A model generated the notes under the pieces. That model worked only from the letters and a program-made list of their open reading frames with translations, ran no database searches and was not told the origin of the DNA. A DNA stretch of 61,628 nt from Myxococcus stipitatus (GTDB taxonomy: Bacteria; Myxococcota; Myxococcia; Myxococcales; Myxococcaceae): NCBI RefSeq assembly GCF_021412625.1, contig NZ_JAKCFI010000023.1, positions 1 through 61,628 of the forward strand, in the 5' to 3' direction. Every line of letters starts with the position of its first letter. The stretch's first letter is position 1. A program made the position numbers and the translations under genes. Positions 49,520 through 58,163 of this stretch are shown here, in pieces.

Positions 49520-50302
49520 ATGCACGCGGGTCCCGTTCACCATCGTTACATTGCGCCGAGCGCATCGGTCGCGTCGGCCGTAGCGGCGCTGTTCGTGGAC
49601 GAACGCGACCGCGACCTGCCGGGCGTTCTGATTCCGCGTCCAGAGGTCCATCTCGTCGTCCGGTTCGGGCCGTCGGCGCGACGGGGCCTCGACGCATACG
49701 TGTTGGGCGGAAGACAGAGGGTGCATCGAAAGTTCATTCACAGGGGGCAGTGGACCGTGACGGCGCGTCTTCACCTGGGCTCGCATGAGGCGGTGCTCGG
49801 CGCGCCGGCCTCCGCGATTGCCGGGGGTATGGTCGCGCTCGGGGAGCTATGGGGCGATGCCGCAACCCGGCGGCTCTTCGATCGGCTCGGTGACACCCGC
49901 GATACAGCCGATGCGGCTGCAATCCTGGAGAGAGCGATCTCCGAACGCCTCGCGCGCGGGGACGGACGCAGCGCCCGCGCGCAACTCGCTCTCGACGCCG
50001 CCGAGAGGCTGACGAGCGCGAACGTGAACACCGTCGCTGTCGACATCGGTGTGAGCGAGCGGCATCTCCGTCGCGTGTTCCGTGAAACCGTCGGAGTGAG
50101 CCCCAAGGCCTTCGCGAAGCTTGTCCGCTTCCATCGCGCGCTACGCGCCGCCCGTGAGGACGAGCACGCCAACTGGTCGAGCATCGCCGCCGACGCCGGC
50201 TACTACGACCAGGCGCACCTCATCGCCGAGTTCCGCGCGTTCACGGGCGTGACGCCGCAGAAGTTTCTCGGCGAGCTCCGCGCGGCTCCGTTGATCGCCT
50301 GA
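49520..50302 (+). CDS. AraC-family transcriptional regulator
   Basis: A 260-residue regulator of the type with a long N-terminal sensor region (VHHRYIAPSASVASAVAALF, IPRPEVHLVVRFG, VLGGRQRVHRKFI), common in AraC proteins with a DUF6597-like domain. The C-terminal double HTH is VAVDIGVSERHLRRVFRETV and IAADAGYYDQAHLIAEFRAF, ending GVTPQKFLGELR. ATG 49520 is preferred to an upstream TTG because the family alignment starts there. It is divergent from the epimerase gene, its likely target. Confidence 0.87.
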   Translation: MHAGPVHHRYIAPSASVASAVAALFVDERDRDLPGVLIPRPEVHLVVRFGPSARRGLDAYVLGGRQRVHRKFIHRGQWTVTARLHLGSHEAVLGAPASAIAGGMVALGELWGDAATRRLFDRLGDTRDTADAAAILERAISERLARGDGRSARAQLALDAAERLTSANVNTVAVDIGVSERHLRRVFRETVGVSPKAFAKLVRFHRALRAAREDEHANWSSIAADAGYYDQAHLIAEFRAFTGVTPQKFLGELRAAPLIA

Positions 50303-50399
50303 CGCCGGGCTCGCCCAACAATCCGAGTCGGTGCGAACCGCTGGGCATGCTCCGCTACAGTAGCGCTCCCGCGCTTCGTAGCGAGCCAAGGAGAGAGTC

Positions 50400-51467
50400 G
50401 TGTCGTTCCCCCCACGAGTCGCAGGGGCAGCCCTGGGTCTGTCGGCCGCGGCCCTCTTCGGTGTGAGTGCCCCCATCGCCAAGCTGCTACTCCCTTCCAG
50501 TACACCGCTGGTGCTCGCCTCCCTCCTCTATCTCGGTGGTGGCCTCGGCCTGGCAGGCCTCGAATGGCTACGCAAGCTGCGACCGCGCGCATCTTCCGGG
50601 CGGGAGGCTCGCCTGACACCAAAGGATGCCCCCTTGCTTCTAGGGGTCATCCTCTGTGGAGGCATCTTGGGGCCGGTCCTGATGTTGGTGGGCCTGCAGC
50701 GCATGTCGGGCGTGGCGGCCTCCCTCCTCCTCAACTTGGAGGGCCCCTTCACCATCCTCCTGGCGCTCCTCATCTTCGGCGAGCACCTGGGCCGCGCCGG
50801 AGCGATTGCCGCGGCCCTCATCATGACCGGCGCCGCGGTCCTGGGCTTCCAGGAAGGCGAACTCCGCGGTGACGTGCTCGGCGTCCTGGCCCTGGCAGGC
50901 GCCTGCCTCGCGTGGGCCGTGGACAACAACCTCACTCAGCGACTGTCCCTCAAGGACCCTCTCGCGCTGGTGCGCATCAAGGCCCTTGGTTCGGGTGCTT
51001 GCACGCTCGCCCTCGCATTCCTCACCGGGCAGGCCCTGCCAACCGGCTCCATCCTGGGCGCAGCCCTGGTGCTCGGCTTCGCCAGCTACGGACTATCCAT
51101 CGTCCTGGACGCCTATGCGCTACGCATGGTGGGCGCGGCGCGTGAGGCCGCATACTTCGCCACGGCCCCGTTCGTGGGCGCTCTCGTCGCGGTGCCCCTG
51201 CTTGGCGAGCGGCTGCGCCTCCTGGACCTGCTATCGGGCGCGTTGATGGCCGCGGGCGTCGTCCTTCTGCTGCGGGAGCGGCATGGCCACGAGCATACGC
51301 ACGCGGAGTTGGAGCACGAGCACCTGCACGTCCACGACGCACATCATCAACATCCACATCCCTCGGGCACCGACTCCGAGGAGCCGCACAGCCATCCCCA
51401 CCAGCACGAGCCGCTGACGCACGACCATCCACACGTCTCGGACCTTCATCACCGGCACAAGCACTGA
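50400..51467 (+). CDS. EamA/DMT-family exporter with a histidine-rich tail
   Basis: A 355-residue inner-membrane transporter. GTG 50400 follows AAGGAGAGA. Two EamA repeats with ten helices fill residues 1-290 (GLSAAALFGVSAPIAKLLL, LLGVILCGGILGPVLMLVGL, SYGLSIVLDAYALRMVGAAR, APFVGALVAVPLLGERL). The last 64 residues form a hydrophilic tail with 23 histidines plus many Asp and Glu, unusual for DMT metabolite exporters and typical of metal-binding loops in Zn/Ni/Co carriers. Export of metal or a metal-chelate is inferred. It is convergent with chrB, 25 bp away. Confidence 0.85.
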   Translation: MSFPPRVAGAALGLSAAALFGVSAPIAKLLLPSSTPLVLASLLYLGGGLGLAGLEWLRKLRPRASSGREARLTPKDAPLLLGVILCGGILGPVLMLVGLQRMSGVAASLLLNLEGPFTILLALLIFGEHLGRAGAIAAALIMTGAAVLGFQEGELRGDVLGVLALAGACLAWAVDNNLTQRLSLKDPLALVRIKALGSGACTLALAFLTGQALPTGSILGAALVLGFASYGLSIVLDAYALRMVGAAREAAYFATAPFVGALVAVPLLGERLRLLDLLSGALMAAGVVLLLRERHGHEHTHAELEHEHLHVHDAHHQHPHPSGTDSEEPHSHPHQHEPLTHDHPHVSDLHHRHKH

Positions 51468-51492
51468 CCGGATAGGGCCAGGAGCCAACGAG

Positions 51493-52503
51493 TCACCCCC
51501 CGGGCTTCTTGGTGAAGATGGCGTACAAGTCATCGAGGACAGCCGAGGCGCGTGCGAGTCGTTCCTCGTCGGCGGGGTGATTGAGCGCAATACCGGCCAC
51601 CAGGCGCTCGAAGCCGGCCACCTCGGGGCGGCCGAACCTCGAGTCTTTCAAGTCGATGTCGTGCACCAGCTCCCCCAACGCGACGAGCGCGCCATCATCG
51701 AGGCCAAAGCGCCGCAGGAGCACCTCGAAGGTGCACAGTTCCCCCACGTGCGTGTACTCGCCCTCGAACATGTCGAAACGCAGCTCGCCGGGACCGACCG
51801 AGTGAGACCTGCCCGGGACAAAGCGGAAGCGCGCATCGGGGTCGATGAAGCGGCGAATGAGCCATGCAGAGGCCATGCGGTCCACATGAATCCCCCTGCG
51901 TGTCACCCAAGTCGCCCCGCACGGCCGCGCTTCTGGGACCGCGGCGACAGGCGACTGCGGAGACTCCTCACTCATGGCGCGGGCGATCCTTTCGTCCAAT
52001 GCGCCCAGCAACCCCTCCACCGTTTCGCGGCCCGGGGCACTGAAGAAATCGATACGCGCCACCTCGTCGAGCCGCCGCCGCAACCGCGCGAGCCCTGCCG
52101 AGAGCGCCTGGAGCCCCTCCTTGCGCACGGTGCGCCTCGAATCTCGCTCCAGCGCACGCGCTTCCTCTGCGAGCGCATGGTAGTCGGCGTCGCGTGCCGC
52201 GACGAAGAGTGCCTCCACGGCGGCGTCGTCGAGGCCCTCGAGCAGTTGGGCCTCCAACACGCTTGCTTCGCCCCCCTCTCGCGCAACTTCCTGGGCCACC
52301 CACTGCACGTCCTCACGAGTGTCCTCGTTCGCCGGCAGCACCCACGCCGAATTCTTGAGCAAGACTGCGCCAATGCGCTGCAGATGCCGCCATATCTTGA
52401 CTCGAGAGTAGGCAGGCTGAGCGGGGAGCTGCTGCAGCAGCAGAAGCCAGCGTGCAGGAGAGCTTTCGGTCACGTGCCTTCTCTCCGTGGACTCATTTCG
52501 CAC
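51493..52503 (-). CDS. chrB: chromate resistance protein ChrB
   Basis: A 336-residue protein with both ChrB parts. The N-terminal domain begins WLLLLQQLPAQPAYSRVKIW and contains LLKNSAWVLP; the C-terminal domain has WVTRRGIHVDRMASAWLIRR, FIDPDARFRFVPG, HVGELCTFEVLLRRFGL and DDLYAIFTKKPGG. Family members are chromate-responsive regulators or accessory factors. AAGGAG 7 nt upstream fixes ATG 52503. The palindrome GATACG-TT-CGTATC at 52522-52535 lies 19 bp before the start. No chrA (CHR-family transporter) is nearby; the MFS gene at 53079 may serve that role. Confidence 0.9.
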   Translation of the reverse strand: MRNESTERRHVTESSPARWLLLLQQLPAQPAYSRVKIWRHLQRIGAVLLKNSAWVLPANEDTREDVQWVAQEVAREGGEASVLEAQLLEGLDDAAVEALFVAARDADYHALAEEARALERDSRRTVRKEGLQALSAGLARLRRRLDEVARIDFFSAPGRETVEGLLGALDERIARAMSEESPQSPVAAVPEARPCGATWVTRRGIHVDRMASAWLIRRFIDPDARFRFVPGRSHSVGPGELRFDMFEGEYTHVGELCTFEVLLRRFGLDDGALVALGELVHDIDLKDSRFGRPEVAGFERLVAGIALNHPADEERLARASAVLDDLYAIFTKKPGG

Positions 52504-52521
52504 TCCTTGGCGGAACCGAAA

Positions 52522-52535
52522 GATACGTTCGTATC
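52522..52535. promoter_or_regulatory. palindrome in the chrB promoter region
   Basis: GATACG-TT-CGTATC (6+2+6, perfect) lies 19 bp upstream of chrB and about 107 bp upstream of the divergent Cys-rich gene, in a locally AT-rich stretch. It is a candidate operator for both, for example for ChrB itself. Confidence 0.5.
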
Positions 52536-52641
52536 ATCCCATTCTCGGCAGAAATGCCTATATCTATTGGGTGGTTCACCCCAAGGGGCACCAGGTCCGC
52601 AAGGAAGGGGCCACGTGCCCCCCAACCCAACGAGGAGACAC

Positions 52642-52938
52642 ATGAGTCTACGGATGAGACGAATAGCTGCAGTGGTGGCGGCGAGCGCTCCAGCGCTCTT
52701 CGGGTTGTCCGCCCATGCCGCGGTACCGGATGCATGGAAGGCGTGCGAGAAGGAAGTCGCTCGGTTCTGCCCACAGGCCAAGAGCAACGAGCCCATCTTC
52801 CAATGCCTCGAGAAGCGCGAGGAACTCGGAGCAAAGGCAGGGATTTCCCGAGCCTGCAACGAAGCGCATGAGCGATACGAAGCAAAGAACGGCAAAGCGG
52901 AACCCGCGGGCCGGGAGCACCATCAGCAGGCGGAATAA
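52642..52938 (+). CDS. small exported cysteine-rich-repeat protein
   Basis: A 98-residue protein with a signal peptide (MRRIAAVVAASAPALFGLSA, ending AHA) and one four-cysteine unit: WKACEKEVARFCPQAK, FQCLEKREELG, ISRACNEAHERYE. This resembles the Cys-rich (GLG1/FGFR) repeats seen in small periplasmic bacterial proteins. The tail ends in a Glu/His/Gln cluster (REHHQQAE). GAGGAG upstream of ATG 52642 supports the start. It is divergent from chrB, so periplasmic metal binding or oxidative-stress buffering is plausible. Confidence 0.78.
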   Translation: MSLRMRRIAAVVAASAPALFGLSAHAAVPDAWKACEKEVARFCPQAKSNEPIFQCLEKREELGAKAGISRACNEAHERYEAKNGKAEPAGREHHQQAE

Positions 52939-53078
52939 TCACCCTGTCCGCGCGGGTGGATAGCTCAGACATTCCGGCGGAGTCAGACGCTCCGACCCAG
53001 GCCAAGCGTTCACTCTGACTCGACCCGAAGGCAGAGGCAACGCTTGCGCCAGCACGGCGCGCGAAGACGAGTTCGCTG

Positions 53079-54302
53079 TCACACAGACGACGGCTCTTCT
53101 TCTGGCGGTTTGAGTCGGTGGAAGGACAAGTACAACAACACGTCGTAGAGCACCTTCAGACCTGCCCCCATGAGGAGTGGCGCGACCAACGAGCCATGCT
53201 GCATGAAAAGACCTGCGAACGCAGGGGCCACGGCCCACATGGCCACGCGCACCATTTGCGTCACTCCCGCGGCGAAAGTCCGTTCCTCCGGGCGCACGAC
53301 AGCCATGACGTAGGACTGGCGCGTTGGCACGTCCATCTCCACAAGTCCCTCGCGAAGCAGGAACAGTACAGCAGCGACCCAGAAACTCGGCGCATACGCC
53401 GCGGTCATCAGCAGCAGACTGGACGGCAGGTGGGTGAAAACCATGGTGTTCACCAGCCCGATGCGCTTCGATAACCACGCCGCGCCCAGGTGGGAAAGCG
53501 CATTGGCGACCCGTGCACCAAAAAATAGCAGCCCCACCTCCCCCGCTCCGACTCCAAAGCGCTCGTGAAAGAAGAACGACAGCAGGGCCGTGGTGAGAAA
53601 GCCCCCGCCCAAGCCGTCCAAAGCGAACAGCACGGACACCTTCACGAGCACCCTGCGGCTCTGGGGTGACAAAGGGGGCCTCACGCCACGCACCGGCACC
53701 TCCACCTGCTTGGAAAGCGCGAGGTACATGGGAATGGTGAGTCCCAACAGCGCCGTGTAGAGGCTCATCCCCCCACGCAGCGCCGACACCTCCGTCACGG
53801 CCGCCCGCTCGCGCAGCAATGCGGGAAAGCCCGCGAGCAGAGCCCCCAGGGCATGCCCCACATCCTGGACAAGGTGGTACCAGGCAAAGGCTCCGGTGCG
53901 CCCCTCCGGCGTCGCCGTGGCTGGCAACACCGCCTGCTCCACCACGAGTGCCGCACCCCGGTCTCGGCCCATGCCGTTCAGCATCCCGACGAAGGCCGCG
54001 CAGATGATGAGCCACGGAGAGGATGCCCACGCGACGACAACGCCGCCCACCATGCCGAACATCACCAAGGCGAGGAGGAAGTGGCGCCTGCCCAAGGTGT
54101 CGGCAAAGAAGGTCGTGGCAACCGTGGCCAGCGCGGCCCCGGTGAGCCCCGCCCCCACCGTCCACCCAAGTTCAGCGGGTGAGAAGCCTAGCGCGGCCAG
54201 GTACAGGCCGAGCAATACGCCCACCATTCCGGTGGCAAGTGCCCTGAGAAAGGCGCTCGCGTAGAGAAGCCGTCGGTCTCCCCAGCGACCCACCCACCTC
54301 AC
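53079..54302 (-). CDS. MFS transporter of the chromate-type cluster
   Basis: A 407-residue major-facilitator protein with twelve predicted helices (ATGMVGVLLGLYLAALGF, FLLALVMFGMVGGVVVAW, SLYTALLGLTIPMYLAL and others) and the loop motif ADTLGRR between helices 2 and 3. Segments such as MGRDRGAALVVEQAVLPATA and VEMDVPTRQSYVMAVVRPEE match MFS carriers found beside ChrB and DUF1259 genes. GTG 54302 is chosen as the start of the family alignment; upstream sequence to 54479 has a different open frame with one hydrophobic stretch but no recognisable gene. It is probably cotranscribed with the DUF1259 gene. Confidence 0.82.
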   Translation of the reverse strand: MRWVGRWGDRRLLYASAFLRALATGMVGVLLGLYLAALGFSPAELGWTVGAGLTGAALATVATTFFADTLGRRHFLLALVMFGMVGGVVVAWASSPWLIICAAFVGMLNGMGRDRGAALVVEQAVLPATATPEGRTGAFAWYHLVQDVGHALGALLAGFPALLRERAAVTEVSALRGGMSLYTALLGLTIPMYLALSKQVEVPVRGVRPPLSPQSRRVLVKVSVLFALDGLGGGFLTTALLSFFFHERFGVGAGEVGLLFFGARVANALSHLGAAWLSKRIGLVNTMVFTHLPSSLLLMTAAYAPSFWVAAVLFLLREGLVEMDVPTRQSYVMAVVRPEERTFAAGVTQMVRVAMWAVAPAFAGLFMQHGSLVAPLLMGAGLKVLYDVLLYLSFHRLKPPEEEPSSV

Positions 54303-54479
54303 TCCATCGCTGCGCGACGAGGCCCAACAGCACCGCGCCGAAGATGACCATCGGAATGAGGAGTCTGGCCTTCCACTCGAAGAGGGTTGCGGGCGCGAGC
54401 GAAAGAAGGTCGGTAAGAGGCGGCCGAGAGGCTTGTAGGGAACACGGGGCACATCGGTCGTAACTGGGACGTGCAGTCC

Positions 54480-55424
54480 TCAGTGCGCGCCTGTCCCGGT
54501 GGGCGCCGTGGTGAGGATCAGGGCCGAATGCACACCACGCGCGAGTGCCTCGGCCGGGCCCACGCCCCAGTAGTGCAGGAACATCATCCGAGGCTCTTCG
54601 CCTGTCATGTGGTTGTGGATGGCGACGACATCGATGTTCGCGGCCCTCAGGGCCTTGAGGACGGCCTGCAGTTCCCCCTCCAGCATGGCGAAATCCCCAT
54701 CCACCACGGCCCGCTGTGGAGTGCCAGCGAACGCCGCCCAGGTGTTGACTCCCATCGCCTTGCCCATCTCGTGCCAGTGCATGCGCACGGTGCGGCCCAC
54801 GGTGACCTTGTAGACGCCGTCCTTGTAGGTACCCTTCTGCCCCAGCAGCGCGTCGAGTTGCGCGGCATCGAGCTTCGAGCGAGCGGGGTCGATGGATGCG
54901 CGTGGCACCCGCCCCTTGCCGCCACCCGTTTCGCGCAGCCGGGCGAACACCTTGCCCACGGCGTCGGCGAGCTGGCCGGCCTCGCCCATGCCGCCCACGT
55001 GCATGAACATCACCTTGGGGCTGTCCCAGAAGAAGTGGTTGTGCAAAGCCGTGACCTCCAGCCCGTTCTGGAGCGCCACGTCCATCACCGGGTTCACCTG
55101 GTCCTCGAGCAGGACGATGTCGCCCATCACCATGGTGGCGTCCCCCACGCGCTTGAAGGCGGCCCACGCGGTCAGGCCGAGCGGCGGGGTGAGCTTCACG
55201 CCAGCCGCACTCACCTTGAGGTCGGTGCGAGGCAGGCTCACCTTGAATACCCCCTCGTCAGCGATCAGCTCGCCCTTGGCGCTGGCTCTCCGCTCGAGAT
55301 CCGCGGTGTCGAGCCCCACATCCCTGGGTGAGTTGCCCTGGGATTGCTGGGCATGAGCCATGCCGGTGAATAGCAGCGCGAGGACCAGCGCCAAGCACCT
55401 CCAGCCCTCTCTTCTCCGCGTCAT
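54480..55424 (-). CDS. exported DUF1259 protein
   Basis: A 314-residue periplasmic protein. ATG 55424 has GGAGG in place and opens a signal peptide (CLALVLALLFTGMAHAQ). The mature part is an internal duplication: each half carries EGVFKVSLPRTDLKV- or DGVYKVTVGRTVRMHW-type strands, then ALHNHFFWDSPKVMFMHVGG or AIHNHMTGEEPRMMFLHYWG. The conserved HNH and FLH/FMH residues suggest two equivalent metal or ligand sites. DUF1259 genes often accompany chrB and an MFS gene. It lies 177 bp upstream of the MFS gene on the same strand. Confidence 0.87.
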   Translation of the reverse strand: MTRRREGWRCLALVLALLFTGMAHAQQSQGNSPRDVGLDTADLERRASAKGELIADEGVFKVSLPRTDLKVSAAGVKLTPPLGLTAWAAFKRVGDATMVMGDIVLLEDQVNPVMDVALQNGLEVTALHNHFFWDSPKVMFMHVGGMGEAGQLADAVGKVFARLRETGGGKGRVPRASIDPARSKLDAAQLDALLGQKGTYKDGVYKVTVGRTVRMHWHEMGKAMGVNTWAAFAGTPQRAVVDGDFAMLEGELQAVLKALRAANIDVVAIHNHMTGEEPRMMFLHYWGVGPAEALARGVHSALILTTAPTGTGAH

Positions 55425-55660
55425 CGCGAGTCCTCCTTCTTCGAGTTCCGCAGCCTGGGCACACGCGTCAGCGTGCGGGCTTCTTCGTGGAGATGGCGCA
55501 CACGTCGGCGAAGCCAACTCCCATCGCTCTTCTGGGGGTGGCGGAGCGACACCAGCGCTGCTGACCCGGCCGCGAAGAGCACTGCGACCCACCGGGGAAG
55601 TGCGCACAGACGGCCCCACGGATGGGTTGGACGAGCAGCCGCGGCGGCAACGCGCATCCT

Positions 55661-55911
55661 TCACCTCGCACCACTCTGCTGCCGCTGCTTCAAGGAGGCA
55701 TGGAGCACGTCGTAGAGGAACGTGGTCTTCTCCACCGTCTTGTGATCGTCTCTGCCGACCAACGGGAAGCCCCTCGAGATGGTCAGCAGCCCCGGACACG
55801 TTGCTCAGGCTCGGCGAAGATGAACTCGGCGGCCGGGTCGATAAAGCGACGTACCAGCCACGCGGTGGCCGTCCGATTGATTTGAATGCGCTTCCGAGCA
55901 ACCCACTTCAT
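55661..55911 (-). pseudogene. decayed second chrB-like (ChrB C-domain) gene
   Basis: ATG 55911 starts MKWVARKRIQINRTATAWLV, then RRFIDPAAEFIFAEPEQ, the beginning of a ChrB C-terminal domain. After about 42 residues the frame ends at a TGA. In the next frame GLLTISRGFPLVGRDD, then HKTVEKTTFLYDVLHASLKQ is the late part of the same domain. About 70 residues in between are missing, so there is an internal deletion plus a frameshift. A further scrap, CAISTKKPAR ending at 55468, resembles the ChrB C-terminus (YAIFTKKPGG in the intact copy). Confidence 0.75.
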
Positions 55912-56568
55912 GAGAGCACTCCCCCGAAGAGCCTCGACACGAGCGCGCGGAACAATCCATGCGCGCCACCGTCGAGTACCACCACAACTCCGTTCAAGCG
56001 CCTGGACCAAGAGGTGAGCGTAAGGAAGGCAACCTTGCTCAGGATTCCTGTCACCTAAACGACTCCGCTCCTGGCATGACCACAGCCCCGGAGCGCCGGA
56101 ACGAGGCAGAGAGAATCAGCCCCACCACGCCAGAGAACCAAGCGCAGACAGCGGACTCAGTCCCTGCGACATGGATTCGCCAGATCCTCGAGGTCACTGG
56201 CATCCGGGATGACCGCCGCTACCTCGACATACCCCTGCCGACCTCATGCCCAGACAACGCTGAGTGATGCCGCCAAGGAGCATTCCTCCCCCAGTACCCC
56301 TCCGGACCAACGACACACGACTCGGGACTTGACCACCCTGACCTGGCTGATGCTGTAGGGAGGCTCCCCACTGCCCGCGCCCCCCTCCAGCGGCTCCTTC
56401 TCCCCCCTTTTGCACCAGCCCGGTCTTCGAACAGGCCCCCCCCATTCCGCCAGCAGTCAACCCGCGCTGGTACATGGCAGGCGGCCCAACGGCCCGCTGT
56501 CCGTGCTTGCCTCGGGTGACGGGCGAGGCAAGCATGCGTCGACCTCTTCTTCCATCTGGAGCCGCATG
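55912..56568. other. 657 bp with no firm gene
   Basis: A plus-strand frame at 56076-56267 (63 codons, MTTAPERRNEAERISPTTP to PLPTSCPDNAE) has plausible codon usage but no ribosome site or family. From 56270 to 56500 the sequence is rich in C-runs and open on both strands without protein character. The right end holds the GGAG ribosome site of the amidohydrolase at 56558-56561. Confidence 0.4.
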
Positions 56569-57933
56569 ATGCCCGCGTGCTGGCGTTCGCTGTCGCTGAG
56601 AGTCCTGTGGGGTGTCGTCCTGGCCTGGTGGCTTCCCCAGGAGGTGCTGGCGCAGCAGCCCGTGGGACCCTCGCGGGTGGCCATTCGCGCGGCGAGGCTG
56701 TTCGATGGGAAGAACGCGAAGCTGCTCACGGACGCCGTGGTGCTCGTCGAGGCCAACCGCATCAAGGCGGTGGGCAGCAAGCTGACGATTCCCGAGGGGA
56801 CGCAGGTCATCGACCTGGGAGACGTGACGCTCCTGCCGGGGCTCATCGACGTGCATTCGCACCTGCTGCTGAGCGACGACATCGCGCAGGGGCCGGACAG
56901 CCTGGAGGTCACCGTCGCGCGCCTGAGCACGGCGGAGCGCGCGCTGCTGGGAGTGAAGCTGGGACGCGAGGTGCTGGAGGTGGGGTTCACCACGGTGCGG
57001 GACGTGGGCAACTCCGGGGTGAACGGGGACGTGGCGCTGCGCAATGCCATCCAGAAGGGCTGGGTGGAGGGGCCGCGCATCTCCGCGTGCACGCGCGCGC
57101 TCGCGCCGCACGGTGGGCAGTTCGGGCGGCTCCAGCCGGGGGCGCAGGCGCTCATCGAGCAGGAGTACGTCTCCATCGCCGGCGCGGACGAGGCGCGGCG
57201 CGCGGTGCGGCAGGCCGTGTACGACGGCGCGGATTGCATCAAGGTCATCGGGGACAACGGGTACAACGTCCTCTCGGAGGAGGAGCTGAAGGTCATCGTC
57301 GAGGAGGCGCACCGCGTGAAGCGCCCGGTGGCGGTGCACACCACGAAGGACGAGAGCATCCGCGCGGCGGTGGCGGCGGGCGTGGACTCCATCGAGCACG
57401 GGTACTCGCTGCCGGAGGACGTGCTGACGCCGATGGCGCGCAAGCGCATCTTCCTGGTGTCTACGTATGGCTCGGTGGAGCAGTGCGAGGACCTTGACAC
57501 GATGCCCGGGGACGAGGCGATGAAGCGCGCGCGCAAGGAGCGGTGTCGCAAGGCCACCGAGCAGGGGCATGCGCAGCTCCGCCGCGCGGTGGCGGCAGGC
57601 GTCAGGGTGGCGGTGGGCTCGGACAGCTACACGGAGGTGCCGGGCAAGACGCGCGGCGACTCCACGCTGACCTATCTGCTCGCGTACGGAGAGGCGGGCC
57701 TGTCGGCGGTGGACGTCCTGCGCGCGGCGACGTCGAGCGCGGCGGAGTTGCTGCGTGTCCAGGACCGGCTGGGGTCTCTCGAGGCGGGGAAGCTCGCGGA
57801 CGTGATTGCGGTGAAGGGCGACCCGATGAAGGACCTGTCGGCACTGAGGCAGGTGCGCTTCGTCATGAAGGATGGGAAGGTCGTGGTCGCCCCCGTCGAG
57901 GAGGCCAGGCAGGTCACCGCCCCCGCGCACTGA
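56569..57933 (+). CDS. exported amidohydrolase (imidazolonepropionase/prolidase-like)
   Basis: A 454-residue metal-dependent hydrolase. ATG 56569 is 7 nt after GGAG; an ATG three bases earlier is less well spaced. The signal peptide (LRVLWGVVLAWWLPQEVLAQ) points to the periplasm. The barrel has LPGLIDVHSH (His96, His98), a Lys in CIKVIG (the likely carbamylated bridge), VAVHTTKDE, SIEHGYSLPED and the late Asp in AVGSDSYTEV. This is the family that includes Sgx9260/Cc2672-type Xaa-Pro or Xaa-Arg dipeptidases. Dipeptide cleavage fits a predator next to exported peptidases, but the substrate is inferred. Confidence 0.88.
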   Translation: MPACWRSLSLRVLWGVVLAWWLPQEVLAQQPVGPSRVAIRAARLFDGKNAKLLTDAVVLVEANRIKAVGSKLTIPEGTQVIDLGDVTLLPGLIDVHSHLLLSDDIAQGPDSLEVTVARLSTAERALLGVKLGREVLEVGFTTVRDVGNSGVNGDVALRNAIQKGWVEGPRISACTRALAPHGGQFGRLQPGAQALIEQEYVSIAGADEARRAVRQAVYDGADCIKVIGDNGYNVLSEEELKVIVEEAHRVKRPVAVHTTKDESIRAAVAAGVDSIEHGYSLPEDVLTPMARKRIFLVSTYGSVEQCEDLDTMPGDEAMKRARKERCRKATEQGHAQLRRAVAAGVRVAVGSDSYTEVPGKTRGDSTLTYLLAYGEAGLSAVDVLRAATSSAAELLRVQDRLGSLEAGKLADVIAVKGDPMKDLSALRQVRFVMKDGKVVVAPVEEARQVTAPAH

Positions 57934-58163
57934 CGGGAGCGGAGGCCTCGAAGAGGGTCCCTCCAAGAGCGGCCAAAGGGGGAGGACCCGCGACGTCGAC
58001 GCCGTAGCGCGGTGAAGAAGCTCGAGCCCCGGGGCTTGGGGCGAGAGATTCCCCACGACGGCATCGCGACGAGGGGAGCGAGCCCAAACAATGCAGGCCG
58101 GCGCTGGCACCACCACGTCGCCGGAACTCAGCGAGACGGATGTAACGCCAGGGCTGACTTCTC

